Assembly: GCA_025403435.1 (NCBI GenBank)
Contig: CM046354.1
Coordinates: 22,911,467 to 22,975,466, forward strand
Length of the DNA: 64,000 nt
Source: Artocarpus heterophyllus
Taxonomy: Eukaryota; Streptophyta; Magnoliopsida; Rosales; Moraceae
Direction of reading: 5' to 3'
The notes beneath the pieces were generated by a model, which worked only from the letters and a program-made list of their open reading frames with translations, did no database searches and was not told the origin of the DNA. A program made the position numbers and the translations under genes. Positions 12,598-25,300 of the stretch are shown here, piece by piece; the stretch's first letter is position 1; each line of letters starts with the position of its first letter.

Positions 12598-13560
12598 GTC
12601 TATCTAAATTTATTTTTAGTTAAAGGTGATTTCAAAGCTGTGGACATGATTATATAGCTCTTTCTATGAATTATTTCCAAATTTCCAATTGAGATCATTT
12701 ATATTTCGCTATAATTAATGCTTACAGTTATTTTCTTATTAATTTGGGTGTGCAACAAAATGAGACATGGAAATCTTCCAATGATATGTTAGATAGATCC
12801 CTAATTATCTTGTATTTTTAACCATTAGTAGTAAATTGCGATCTATGATTGCGGCAGGCTTTTGTATGATTGTAATATGAAACATAACCTAAGTTGAATA
12901 AATTGAGCTTGTGTATTTGTTGCTTATATCAACCTATCTGTCTTAACTTAATGCTTCCACTAAAGTAAATCTAAAGAACTTGTTCTAAGTTATTTAAGGG
13001 AAAGAAATTTAGTAAAGAACTTATTTTGCTAAATTAAAGAGAAAGGAAATATCGAGATAACAGAGCTAGTTGCTATTTATAATGGGTAAAATCAATGGAA
13101 AATTGAAAATAATTTTACGATTAATAAAAAATTATTGTCTAATAGTGGAGATTAACCAGTTTTATCATTTTTGCTTACAAATTCTTGAATTTTGCTATAA
13201 TTTTACTTATTTAAACTTGTTATTCTAAATTGAATTTTGTTAGTTTAATTTTGTTATTTTCATTTAAGTTACCATTAATTGATTTTCAAATTTTTTAATT
13301 CTCATTTTAATTATCATTTATTTTTGAATTCTAATTTTAATAGTTTTCTTTTATTTATTGAGTTTTGTAATTTTAGTTCTTTTAAGTAATTTAGTTAATT
13401 TCAAACGCCTTTTTTAATTCTATAAAAAATACAAAAAAATACAAAATACAAAATAAAAAAATAAATAATTAAAAAAAGAAATTATTAACAACAAATTAGT
13501 TAAAATTAATCCTTGTAGGAACGATACTCAAGTCATCATTTATATTACTTTATACAACTA
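12330..13560 (+). repeat. Dispersed LTR-like repeat, copy 2
   Basis: Same architecture as 1-833 plus 2849-3060. A TATA-like box (cctataaaaagg, about 12349-12360) is followed by a leader, an ATT microsatellite (about 12564-12592), and then a long block alignable with 240-830, for example 'gcaggcttttgtatgattg' against 'gaggcttttgtgtgattg'. It ends near 'aggaacgatactc'. No coding potential was seen. Confidence 0.6.
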
Positions 13561-13697
13561 GGTATACTTATATGTATGAGAATCAACGCATTAAAGCGCC
13601 CCTTAAATTATAGAAAATCAATCAAATTGCACTTTTATCTAATTTCATCTATAAACCTAACGCAATTGCTGACATGGTATATGATTAAAGATGAAAG

Positions 13698-14281
13698 GGC
13701 TAATTTCACAAGTGGTTCCTAAGGTTTACCCTTTCTCTCATTTTAGTCCCTGATGTTTCAAAAGTCTTATTTTGTTCCTAATCTATTATTTTGTTTCAGT
13801 TTTGATCTTTTTGTTAGTTAGGCGTTAAATATTTAACCAAAAAATTTTAAAATGTCTCACTTTATTCCTTGACCTATTACTTTGTTTTACATTTGTCACT
13901 CTGTTATAATTAAGAGTTATTAGAGCCTAAAATTTGAAAGTAAAAGCTAAAGATGATGATATTGATGCATGTAAGTAAAAATTTTATCATATTGTTATTG
14001 AGATAAAATTTAATTTAAAAAAAAGGATAAATTGAATTTTTGATACCAGTATATAAGTATTAGATTAGGGACCAAAAGTAAAATAAAATAATAAATTAGA
14101 GACCAAAAATAAAAACAAAGCAATAGATTAGGTACTAAGGTGGAATAATTAAAGAATATTCCATTAAATATTTAACACTAGACTGACGGAGGGACCAAAA
14201 CCACCAAAGTGGGACTTTAAAATGTTGAGGACTTAAATGAAACTCTAGGCAAATCTCAGGAATCATTTGTGGGATTAACCC
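13698..14281. mobile_element. Imperfect long palindromic element (MITE-like)
   Basis: The left arm begins gggctaatttcacaagtggt and the right arm, read in reverse complement, begins gggttaatcccacaaatgat. The arms stay alignable over roughly 70 bp with shared words such as 'tttaagtcc' or 'ttttagtcc'. There is no coding frame. The palindrome lies just inside the left inverted repeat of the larger element, so it is a later insertion. Confidence 0.6.
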
Positions 14282-14488
14282 AAAATTAAAATATGTATTA
14301 TAATTCTAATTAAACATATAAAAGTAATTAGCCATGAAAAAAATAATAAAAAACATTTAATTTCTTTTTTATTTTTGATTCTTTTTCGCTCTTACCTTCT
14401 CTCTCTTCTTCACAATCTCTTTCCTTTCTCTTTCTACTGTAAATCGCAATATCAAATTCTTTAAGGAAAAAAAAGAAAAAAAAACAAA

Positions 14489-14641
14489 GGCCCCATTTAT
14501 TTTTGTTCTCAAAATTTTTGAAAATGTTTTTGTATGTTTTTCGAGACAAAAACTCTAAAAACACTCTCAGCACAATTTTTAAATTTTTTTTTCAAAACAA
14601 AAACAATTTCACGTATTTTGAAAACAATATCAAACGGCCCC
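14489..14641. mobile_element. Short hAT-like MITE with GGCCCC ends
   Basis: The left end, ggccccatttatttttgttc, and the reverse complement of the right end, ggggccgtttgatattgttt, align over about 38 bp with mismatches, followed by 'tcaaaat'. No clear target duplication was seen. It is about 153 bp long and noncoding. Confidence 0.5.
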
Positions 14642-14717
14642 AAAATATCATACCATTTTCTCATCCCACCTCCCCACTGCCGCCCACTCATTTTAGCTCC
14701 TCTACTCGTCGCCCCAT

Positions 14718-16774
14718 TGTTAGACATGTATGCCCTAAGGAGTAAAAATGCAATAAGTTTTTTGGAGACATTTTTTATCAATAAAGAATTTATTCATTAT
14801 TTATATACCAAATCTTGTCCTCTTTACGTTCATATTTGTTGAATGTATGTTAAGCAAACAAAAGCCTGAGACTATCGGTCTAAACCTTAAGAATTTGGCA
14901 TATGATGGACAGATTATGCGAAAGACACAATTCTTAAGGTGATGGTCTAAATTATACGATCCGCAATCGAGGGAATAAAGTTGGGCACTTTATTCATGCA
15001 AGGATTGTTATGTTGTCTATATCCCTCTTAGGAGATGGTTTGTTTTGACCATCAGAGGTGGACTCCGTGAATAGAAACATTGGCACGTTGTCATAAGTGA
15101 CGATGTGTTGGATCCAGACATAAAGTGAATTGATTTGGATTAATAATTCTGTCTCGGCAAATCGATTCACTTTAGACAATCATTTGTGTTGTATCTTAAT
15201 CCTAAGATGAATAGTGAGCTCGTTGTCTTAGCTTGTGTCTTTTGATGTACCAAAGGGTGACACCCACTTCTTAATAGTGGTATGCATGCCGATACATTGG
15301 AGGCATGACTCTTGATAGCGTAGACCTGTTATTCATAGATATGAAATCTATAGCTCCTCTTTAGGAGTAATGATATCCTCTTATATGTGTTATCCTGTAA
15401 TTGAAAAACTGAAGCGCTCAACTATTTGGATACATAGGTGTAACCGAATGCTATACTATCATTGGATAGTAAGTTTTCTGATGGTGAGATAATGGAACGT
15501 AAGATAAAAATAATCGGGAAGGTAAGACAGAACTTGTCCTTAAGCCGATTATGTATTATCATATGGGGGTACAATACACCATGATTTATCATGGAGACTT
15601 AGTTGTACGAGCTTCGTAAGTCTATGTAGTTCGAGAGTATAGCTCCAAGCTTTTAGTGGAGTAGCGTTGGAGTTGATAATTATGAAATGTATATCTGGGA
15701 TATTGGGTTTCATAATTATCAGGAGCTTGAACTATATAGGTCCATTTGGTCCCCTTTGCTAGCTCACAACATCCTGTAACGACACGACGTGTTTTTTCAA
15801 TAATTGATGACTTATGTCAGATTTATTAGATTGGTTGAAATTTGGAAGAATCAAATAATTCATGTCTGTTTATCGGTTGAATTAATTTTGTGATAAAATT
15901 GATTCAAGATAAACTTATTGAATTATTGGGATCGGATAATTCTTGTCTGTTTATCGGTTGATTTAATTTTAGATAACTTAGATCAAGATAAACTTGTAAA
16001 ATTATTGGGAATTGATTTATTTTCTTAGAGATTATCTAGATAAAGTTGTTTTGATCAGATAACTTCTCTATTGGGTTATTTGAATTAAAACTAAGACTTT
16101 AAACTATAGAATCTTGGGTAGAAAATAAAAGATTCGCGAGATTTTTTATTCGATAGTTTGGCCTGTTGATGGACATGTTCGGCCTACCGATGGGGCCTAT
16201 TTGGCCTGTCGATGGGGCCTGTTTGGCCTGCCGATCAAGTGGTTCGTCCTGTCGATCAGCAAAGGATAAGATCACGTGTTTTCACACAGAGCTTATCAGA
16301 TATTTATCTGAATTTTATTATGATCTAAATTTTGAGACCTAATCTGATGAGGACTGACCCTAGGACCAACCTCTATAAATAGGGAGTGATTCCCACAAGT
16401 TACTCAGATCAATTAAGAGATTAAGAGAGATACTCTGCTAGTGAGAATCTGAAAATTCCCTGAGAGCTTTTGTTCACAAATCACGAACACTTGCTTTGGG
16501 TTCTCTCGATTGGTTGGAAAGAGAGTCACCGATGGAAGAGCTGTACGTGTGAGCCCACACTCACTCTAGTCGTGGATAGAAAATAGCAAAGAAGACCAGT
16601 TGGTTGAGGCTCTTTTAGAACGTTACTTCTCTTCACGTTTTGCGAGAGTTATTCAGCACACAAAGGTGAGTAAGATCTGGTTAATTTATGCACATAGCAT
16701 GTCAAACTTATGTTTTAGAAATTACTCTGATGTAAAATTTTTAAAATTTTGCTGCGTACTATTTTTTTCCAACA
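14718..16774 (+). repeat. 5' LTR of the copia element
   Basis: Begins TGTTAGACATG and ends TTTCCAACA, 2057 bp. A TATA box (tataaatag, 16374-16382) puts the transcription start near 16400, leaving a long U3 (about 1.65 kb) and a short R-U5. Degenerate GGCCTGCCGAT repeats lie at 16155-16258, just upstream of the TATA box. Confidence 0.95.
16155..16258 (+). repeat. GGCCTGCCGAT minisatellite in U3
   Basis: Five degenerate units of about 20 bp built on 'gttcggcctgccgatggggc'. The motif is nearly self-complementary (GGC..GCC). The corresponding place in the other LTR copies holds different unit numbers: two in the 3' LTR (25861-25905), about four in the nested LTR (24735-24826), and three in the reverse solo LTR (1350-1412). 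Confidence 0.8.
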
Positions 16775-16793
16775 ATTGGTATTAGACCAAGGT
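16775..16793 (+). other. Primer binding site of the copia element
   Basis: Immediately after the LTR end, 'attggtattagaccaaggt' resembles the plant initiator-Met tRNA complement (consensus TGGTATCAGAGC), with substitutions that fit the overall decay of the element. Confidence 0.75.
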
Positions 16794-17244
16794 TTTTACA
16801 TAAATTTACGAGTTTGTGATCATGTTATATGTATAAATTTTGTGATCTTAATCTCTCTTATGCTTGAATTTAATTTTGTAGAGAGTTGGCACTCTAGGTT
16901 TCTATATAATTTTATGTTGTCGTGGATTATGTGATGAATATTTATTAATTAATTATGGTTGATTAAATTCTTATTTATTTATTAATATCAGTTATGGTTC
17001 CTTAGAGATTAAAATATGTATCTAGGTTTTTCATGTAATTAGATGACGGACTATCATCTTCGTCTATGAATTATTATTTATTTGTAAGAATTTTGTAATC
17101 AAATAATTATTCGAAGACGTCGGATCTAGAAGAATAATGATGGTGCGCAAAGATATTTCCTGAGTCTCTAATTTTATGTTTTTGAATTGTTGAAAATAAA
17201 ATTGATAAATTGCTTTAAAATAGTATTTTCTGGAATGTAGATTT

Positions 17245-17455
17245 CTGCTCGGTCGGCATGCCGAACACACCAATTCGGTAGGCCAATGGTAGCAGATCGG
17301 TAGGCCAAACTTGTGGTTCGGCAGGCCGTCAGTGAGACAAAAATCAGGTGGCTCTAGCGGCAGGCCGAACGTTCGTGGGTCAGCAGATCGATCTTCCTGA
17401 TCGGCAGGGCGATGGAGCATGACCGGCAGGCCAATCACCCAGATCAGCCTGTCAA
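17245..17455 (+). repeat. Inverted GGCAGGCCGAAC repeats in the leader
   Basis: About eight variants of 'tcggcaggccgaac' occur in the untranslated leader between PBS and gag. They are the reverse complement of the minisatellite unit in the LTR U3. The flanking leader (16794-17240 and 17456-18370) has no other recognised feature. Confidence 0.75.
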
Positions 17456-18420
17456 CCTAGAGCTGAAAAATTTTTAGAAAATGTGCAGTTTTTTCAGTGC
17501 AGTTTTAATTTTATTTTTGGGACAATTCTGAGAAAACATTAAATTTGCATATGACCGGAAATATGAAGTATTTGATTCATGTGAGATTGAAGACTTGAAG
17601 ATGGGTATTATATAAAGAAGGATACAGCTTGAGGATTCAAGGATGAAGAATCGATAATATGTCTCGATTATACTCTTGTAATCTTAGTTTTCTATTCTCT
17701 AGGGTGGAGCCATAATATTACGGTTATTGTTATTATTTTGCTTGTAGCTTTGCTTGTCTGCATTATAATATGATTTGCCATGTATATTGATAACATGTCA
17801 TATAGAATAGGGAGTGTCGCTCATATTAAAATTGTTCATGCATATTGTTAAAATAAAACCTTGATTTCAAAAGATTGAGTGGGAGAAGCCTTTCAAAAAG
17901 AGGACCTAAGGCCTCCATCGTTGGTCCATAGGCAGAATATAGTGGTCCCGACCCCTAGGAAGGGATTTCTATCATGTACCAAATTAAATCTCTGAGAAGA
18001 TAAGGTATTTTAGCATGATTTATGATTACACACCCTTAGGTGATGATTATAAATCATGGATAAAATATTAAAATGATGGTTATACACTCACGTTAATTTT
18101 ATTATTAACCTCCCCTAGGAGCTCTGTTAATAAAATTAATGGCCAAAGAAATGACTATTAATATATGCAGGATCATACAGGTCTTGGATGGCATATATTA
18201 ATCAGGTGGGGATTTTTATTCTTGATTAAATTTGGCATGACTCTCCTAGGAGCTTGTTGAATTCTGAGTTGGGAATTATCATTGTAAGGTTGTGATATTT
18301 TCAAGGTTTTGACACATAAACACATTTGTATGATTTTTACATGATTGTGTTATCTTACTAAATTATTATAATATGTTTGCTTATGTTTGGTATATGATTC
18401 TTTATTGTAGATTAAAAATA

Positions 18421-21400
18421 TCTAAAAAAGCTTTATCATCGATACTTGACAAAAACCTATTAACCGGTGAGAACTATAACGATTGGAAAGGGAACCTGAA
18501 TATTGTCATGTCCTTTGAGAAACTAAAATATGTACTAACAACCCCTTGTCCTCTCAAGCCTACGGGAGACTCAACTAATGAGCAATTCTAAGCGTATGAT
18601 GGCTGGAGAGATGCTAATGATCAGGCCCGCTGCTATGTTATGGCTAGCATGAACAACGTGCTGCAAGCTCAACATCAGGATTATGAGACTGCAAAGCAGA
18701 TCTTGGATAATCTTTAAGATATGTTTGGAGGCCAAGCCATAACAAAGCGGCAAGGGGCACTTCAATAACTTCTAAACTGTAGACAGAGGCCGGGGACATC
18801 TGTAAAGGAGCATATGATGTTGGTCATGGGTTACCTTGCTGAGGCTCAAACCAATGGAGCCGACATTGATGCTGAAACTCAGATGACTATGGTCTTTGAG
18901 ACTCTATCTAAGGAATTTATTTTGTTTAGAGCTACATTTAATTTAAGTAATAGACAGGATATGACCTTAACAGAACTGATGAAACAGTTACGGGAGTTTG
19001 AACTATTGATCAGGGAGTCTCCTGTGAGTGGTGAGGCCAACTTGGTAGCTGCTTCTGGTTCCAATCCTATCTCTGGAAATGGAAAGAAGCAACGGGCCAA
19101 GAACAGGAAGTCTTCTATTTCTGCTACCACCAAAAGCAAGAAGAAGAAGAAGAAGAACCCGAAAAAGCTTAAGTGCTTCTTCTGTGGGAAGGTCGGACAT
19201 ATTAAGAAGCATTCCAAGGACTTCCTTTCCAAAGGAGGTAAGTGTGATCTTCTGTATTTAGAAACTTATTTGGTTGAGCAATCCAGTGACATTTGGGTTA
19301 TAAATTCTAGTGCAACTAATCATGTTTGTGTTTCTTTGCAGGGGTTCAAAGAAACGAGAAGTCTGCTCCATGAGGACTTCACGCTTCGGATGGGCGATGG
19401 ATCCTTGGTCTCAGCGAAAGCAGTGGGAGATGTCCATCTTTATTTTGATAATTATAGGAATTTATTTTTGCAAGATTGTTTTTATGTTCCTAAATTTAAA
19501 AGGAATTTAATTTCTGTAGCTTGTTTATTTAAAGACTCCTACTTGGTTTCTTTTAATGATAAAGTGGTGATTCGTAAAAATAAATCTTTTATCTGTTCTA
19601 GATGGATGCAAAATAATCTATATTTTATCAAACCTAAGATGGACTTATTGCTTAATGCTGAGATGAATGATAATAACTCTAAAAGACTTAAAACTTCTCA
19701 CTCTAATAAGACTTATCTTTGGCATTTGCGCCTTGGTCATATTAACCTGAATAGGATTCAAAGGTTGGTAAGGGATGGACCTTTAAGTCACTTAAAGGTG
19801 GAATCTATACCTCAATGTGAATCTTGTTTGGAGGGTAAAATGACCAAAAGACCATACAGGTCTAAGGGCAATAGGGTCGAAGGGGTTCTAGAACTTGTGC
19901 ATAGTGATGTTTGCGGACCGATGAACATCCAGGCACGAGGAGGGTATGAGTACTTCGTCACTTTTATTGACGATTACTCAAGATATGGGTATGTGTACCT
20001 GATGCACCACAAAAATGAAACTTTTGACTAGTTCAGGGAGTTTCAAGCTAAAGTGGAAAAGCAATTGGGTAGACCCATAAAGGCACTTCGATCAGATCGA
20101 GGTGGGGAATACCTTTCTGATGAGTTCCTAGAACACTTATTAGAGAATGGGATTTTATACCATTTGACTGCGCTAGGTACTCCTCAGCAGAATGGCATAG
20201 CAGAGAGAAGAAATATGACTATGTTGGACATGATTAGGTCTATGATGAGTTATTCATCATTGCCTTTATCCTTTTGGGGATATGCACTACAAAACGCATG
20301 TTATCTTTTTAACAATGTGCCTTCAAAAGCGGTCCCTAAAACTCCTCATGAGTTGTGGGCGGGTAGGAAGACATCCTTAAACTATATTCGCATATGGGGA
20401 TGTCTGGCTCATGTCTTGTTTAAGGATCTGAATAAGTTGAAAGCACGTTCGAAAGTTTGCGTGTTTGTAGGATATCCAAAAGAGACTAAAGGGGTTATTT
20501 TTATAACCCAAAGGAAAATAAAGTCGTGGTTTCAACAAATGCAACTTTCCTTGAGGAGAGTTACATGGACGACTTTAAACCACGAAGAAAAGTGGTGCTT
20601 GAGGAGTTAAGGAGTGATCCAATCACTCTGGAGGTTTCGAATGAAACCGTTCCGATCAGTGTAGAAAAACCAAACAAACCTAAACAACAACCTTAGGGGC
20701 TTCGGCATAGTGGGAGGATCGGGCGTCAACCTGAGAGGTATATGTTCAATGGGGAGGTTTTCTTGGGTGAACCGGATGAACATGACAGGGATCCTTATAC
20801 TTACGCAGAAGCTATGGAGGATATTGATTCAAAACTCTGGACAGATGCCATGAACATTGAGATGAAGTCTATGGAGACTAATCAGGTCTGGGAGTTTGTG
20901 GATCTTCCCGAAGGGGTAAAACCCATAGGGTGTAAGTGGATCTACAAAAGGAAAGGAGGAGTGGATAAAAAGGTTGAAACCTTTAAGGCTAGACTGGTAG
21001 TTAACGCTTATACGCAAAAGGAAGGAATTGATTATGAGGAAACCTTTTCGCTTGTAACTATGCGTAAGTCCATCCGGATTCTCTTGTCCATAGTTGCCGC
21101 CCTTGACTATGAGATTTGGCAGATGGATGTTAAGATGGCTTTTTCTGAATGGCTATCTTGATGAGTCCATTTTTATGGAACAACCATACAGGTTCAAGGT
21201 CACGGGTCAAGAGAGTAGGGTTTGTAAGCTGCTGAAGTCAATTTATGGACTTATGCAGGCTTCTCGTTCTTAGAACATAAGATTTGATTAGATGATCAAG
21301 GCATATGGGTTCTCACAAAATGTGGATGAACCATGTGTTTATAAACACATTAAAGATGTGAAGGTGGTTTTTCTACTGCTCTATGTAGATGACATTCTGC

Positions 21401-22371
21401 TGATTGGCAATGACGTTAGGGCATTGTCATCGGTCAAATTATGGTTGACCAAGCAGTTTGACATGAAGGACTTAGGAGAGGCTAATTTTGTTCTCAGTAT
21501 CTAGATCTTTTGGGATAGGAAGAACAAAATGATAACTTTGTCCCAGGCCGGCTACATAGATAAAATTCTCAGGAGGTTTGCAATGTAGGATTCCAAGAAA
21601 AGTGGGCAACCATCTAGGTCTGGAATTACTCTTTTTAAGAATGACTCTCCAAAGTCTTATGAAGAAAGAGAATACATGAAGAAGGTGCCTTATGCTTCGG
21701 CAGTAGGTAGTCTCATGTATGTCATGCTTTACACACGACTGGATATTAGTTATGCAGTTGGGATTGTAAGTTGATTTCAAGCAAATCTAGGACCGAACCA
21801 TTGGGTTGAGGTAAAGCATATTTTCTAGTACCTGAGAAGGACTCGAGGCTATATGCTTGTATATTCGGGTGAGGACCTGACTCCTCTAGGATATACTAAC
21901 TCAGATTTTCAATCCTGTCTAGATTCTAAGGAATCGAGTTCGGGTTTTGTGTTTACTCTGGGCGGTGGTGCCATCAGTTGGAGAAGTACTAAGCAAGATT
22001 ACACTTCAAATTCAATGATGGAGGCTGAGTATGTGGCAGCTAGTGATGCTTTGAAGGAAGCAGTGTGGCTCTGCAAGTTCTTTAGGGATCTTAAGGTAGT
22101 TCCTGGTATGGATAAAGCGGTATCATTGTATAGTGATAACAGTGCGGCGGTAGCTAATGCTAAGGCACCAAGATTTCACAAGAAGAGTAAGCATTTTGAT
22201 CATAAGTATCATGTGATAAATGACTTCGCTGAGGACGGGCATGTCACGGTGTGCAAGATCATATCAGAGGACAATTTAGCTGATCTATTTATGAAGACAC
22301 TTACTGGGAGAGTCTTTGAGAGGCATGTGAAAACTATGGGGATACGAGATTTGTCATATTTACTCACTTAG
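18421..22371 (+). pseudogene. Copia gag-pol polyprotein, inactivated
   Basis: One broken frame encodes Gag, then protease, integrase, reverse transcriptase and RNase H. Gag carries in-frame stops at 18589, 18715 and 18766. The zinc knuckle at 19174-19215 has CX2CX4H but Ser where the last Cys belongs. The protease active-site region reads INSSATNH instead of the usual D-S/T-G-A. The integrase has its His/Cys region (from 19723), the VHSDVCGPM motif and the downstream TPQQNGIAERRN motif, with a TAG at 20029 between them. A frameshift lies near 20505, a stop at 20694, and a second frameshift near 21150. The RT retains YVDDILLIGND (near 21384) but has stops at 21271, 21289 and 21502. RNase H (21853-22371) is the best preserved part. 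Family placement as Ty1/copia is certain; the clade is not assigned. Confidence 0.93.
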
Positions 22372-22374
22372 TGT

Positions 22375-22385
22375 AAGTGGGAGAT
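22375..22385 (+). other. Polypurine tract of the copia element
   Basis: 'aagtgggagat' just before the 3' LTR is the expected plus-strand primer site. Confidence 0.75.
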
Positions 22386-25300
22386 TGTTAGACATGTATG
22401 CCCTAAGAAGTAAAAATGTAATAAGTTTTTTGCAGACATTTTTTATCAATAAAGAATTTATTCATTATTTATATACCAAATCTTGTCCTCTTTACATTCA
22501 TATTTGTTGAATGTATGTTAAGCAAACAAAAGCCTGAGACTGTCAATCTAAACCTTAAGAATTGGGCATATGATGGACAGATTATGCAGAAGACATGATT
22601 CTTAAGGTGATGGTCTAAATCATACGATCCGCAATCGAGGGAATAAAGTTAGGCGCTTTATTCATGCAAAGATTGTTATGTTGTCTATATCCCATTTGGG
22701 AGATGGTTTGTCTTGACCATCGGAGGTGGACTCCATGAATAAAAACATTGGCACGTTGTCATAAGTGACGATGTGTTGGATCGGGACATAAAGTGAATTG
22801 ATTTGGATTAATAATTCTGTCTCGACAAATCGATTCACTTTAGACAATCATTTGTGTTGTATCTTAATCCTAAGATGAATAATGAGCCTGTTGTCTTGGC
22901 TTGTGTCTTTTGATGTACCAAAGGGTGACACCCACATCTTAATAGTGGTATGTATGCCGGTACGTTGGAGGCATGACTCTTGATAGCGTAGACCTGTTAT
23001 TCATAGATATGGAATCCATAGCTCCTCTTTAGGAGTAATGATATCCTCTTATATGCGTTATCCTGTAATTGAAAAACTAGAGCGCTCAACTATTTGGATA
23101 CATAGGTGTAACCGAATGGTATACTGTCATTGGATAGTAAGTTTTCTGATGGTGAGATAATGGAACGTAAGATAAAAATAATCGGGAAGGTAAGACAGAA
23201 CTTGTCCTTAAGCCGATTATGGATTATCATATAGGGATATGATACACTATGATATGTCATGGAGACTTAGCTATACGAGCTTTGTAATTCTATGTAGTTC
23301 GTGTTAGACATGTATGCTCTAAGGAGTAAAAATGTAATACGTTTTTGGAGACATTTTTATCAATAAAGAATTTATTCATTTATATATACCAAATATTGTC
23401 CTCTTTACGTTCATATTTGTTGAATGTATGATAAGCAAACAGTAGTCTGAGACTGTCAGTCTAAACCTTAAGAATTGGGCATATGATGGGATGATTATGC
23501 GGTAGACACGATTCTTAAGGTGATGGTCTAAAACATATGATCCGCAATCGAGGGAATAAAGTTGGGCGCTTTATTCATGCAAACATTGCTATGTTGTCTA
23601 TATCCCTTTGGGAGATGGTTTGTCTTGGCCATCGGAGTTAGACTCCGTGGATAGAAACATTGGCGCGTTGTCATAGTTGACAATGTGTTGGATCGGGACA
23701 TAAAGTGAATTGATTTGGATTAATAATTCTGTCTTGGCAAATCGATTCACTTTAGACAATCATTTGTATTGTATCTTAATCCTGAGATGAATAATGGGCC
23801 CGTTGTCTCGACTTGTGTCTTTTGATGTACCAATGGGTGACTCCCACATCTCTATAGTGGCATGCATGCCGGTACGTTGGAGGCGTGACTCTTGATAGCG
23901 TAGACTTGTTATTCATAGATATGGAATCCATAGCTCCTCTTTAGGAGTAATGATATCCTCTTATATGCGTTGTCCTGTAATTGGAAAACTGGAGCGCTCA
24001 ACCATTTGGATACATAGGTGTAACCGAATGGTATACTATCTTTGGATGGTAAGTTTTCTAATGGTGAGACAATGGAACGTAAGATAAAAATAATCGGGAA
24101 GGTAAGACAGAACTTGTCCTTAAGCCGATTATGGATGATGATATGGGGATGCGATACACTATGATATGTCATGGAGACTTAGCTACACGAGCTTCGTAAT
24201 TCTATAAAGTTTGAGAGTGCAGCTCCAAGCTTTTAGTGGAGTAGCGTTGGAGTTGATAATTGTGAAATGTATATCTGGGATATTGGGTTTCATAATTATC
24301 ATGAGCTTGAACTTTATAGGTCCATTTTGGTCCCCTTTGCTAGCTCACAAAATCCTGTAACGACACGGCGTGCTTTTCCAATAATTGGTGACTTATGTCG
24401 GATTTATCAGATTGGTTTAAAATTTATAAGAATCAAATAATTCATGTCTGTTTATCGGTTGAATTAATTATGTAAGAAAATTAGTTCAAGATGAACTTGT
24501 TGAATTATTGTGTTCGGGTAATTCTTGTTTGTTTATCGGTTGTTTTAATTTTGAACAATTAGAACAAGATAAACTTGTAGAATTATTGTGAATTGATTTA
24601 TTTTCTTAGAGATTATCTTGATAAAGTTTGTTTTGATCAGATATCTTTTCTATTGGGCTATTTGAATCAAAACTGAGACTTTATCCTTTAGAATCTCGGG
24701 TGGAAAATAAAAGATTCGCGGAGATTTTTTCTCGGCAATTCGGCCTGCCGGATGACGTGTTCGGCCTGCCGAACTGGCCTGTTCGGCCTGTCTATCAGAA
24801 AGTTCGGCCTGCCGACCGACGACAGTTAAGATTACGCGTTTTCACGCGTATCTTATCAGATATTGATCCGAACTTGATTCTGTTTCGATTTTTTGAGACC
24901 TAATATGATATGAACTGACCCTAGGACCAATAGGTATAAAAATGGAGTGAGTCTAATGATTTACTCAGATCAATTTGAGAGATTAAAAGTGATACTCTTC
25001 GAGTGAGCATCTGAAAACTCCCTGAGAGCTTTTGTTCATAAATCACAAACACTAGCTTTGGGTTCTCTCTGTTGGTTGGAAGGAGAGTCACCGGTGGAAG
25101 AGCTGTACGTGTGAGCCCACACTCACTCCGGTTGTGGATAGAGAATAGCAAAGAAGACCAGTTGGTTGAGGCTCTTCTGGAACGTTACTTCTCTACACAG
25201 GTCGCGGAGGTTCTTCGGCACACTGAGGTTAATAAGATCTGTTTAATTTATACATATAACATGTCAAACTTGTGTTTTGAAAATTACTCTGATGATGAAA

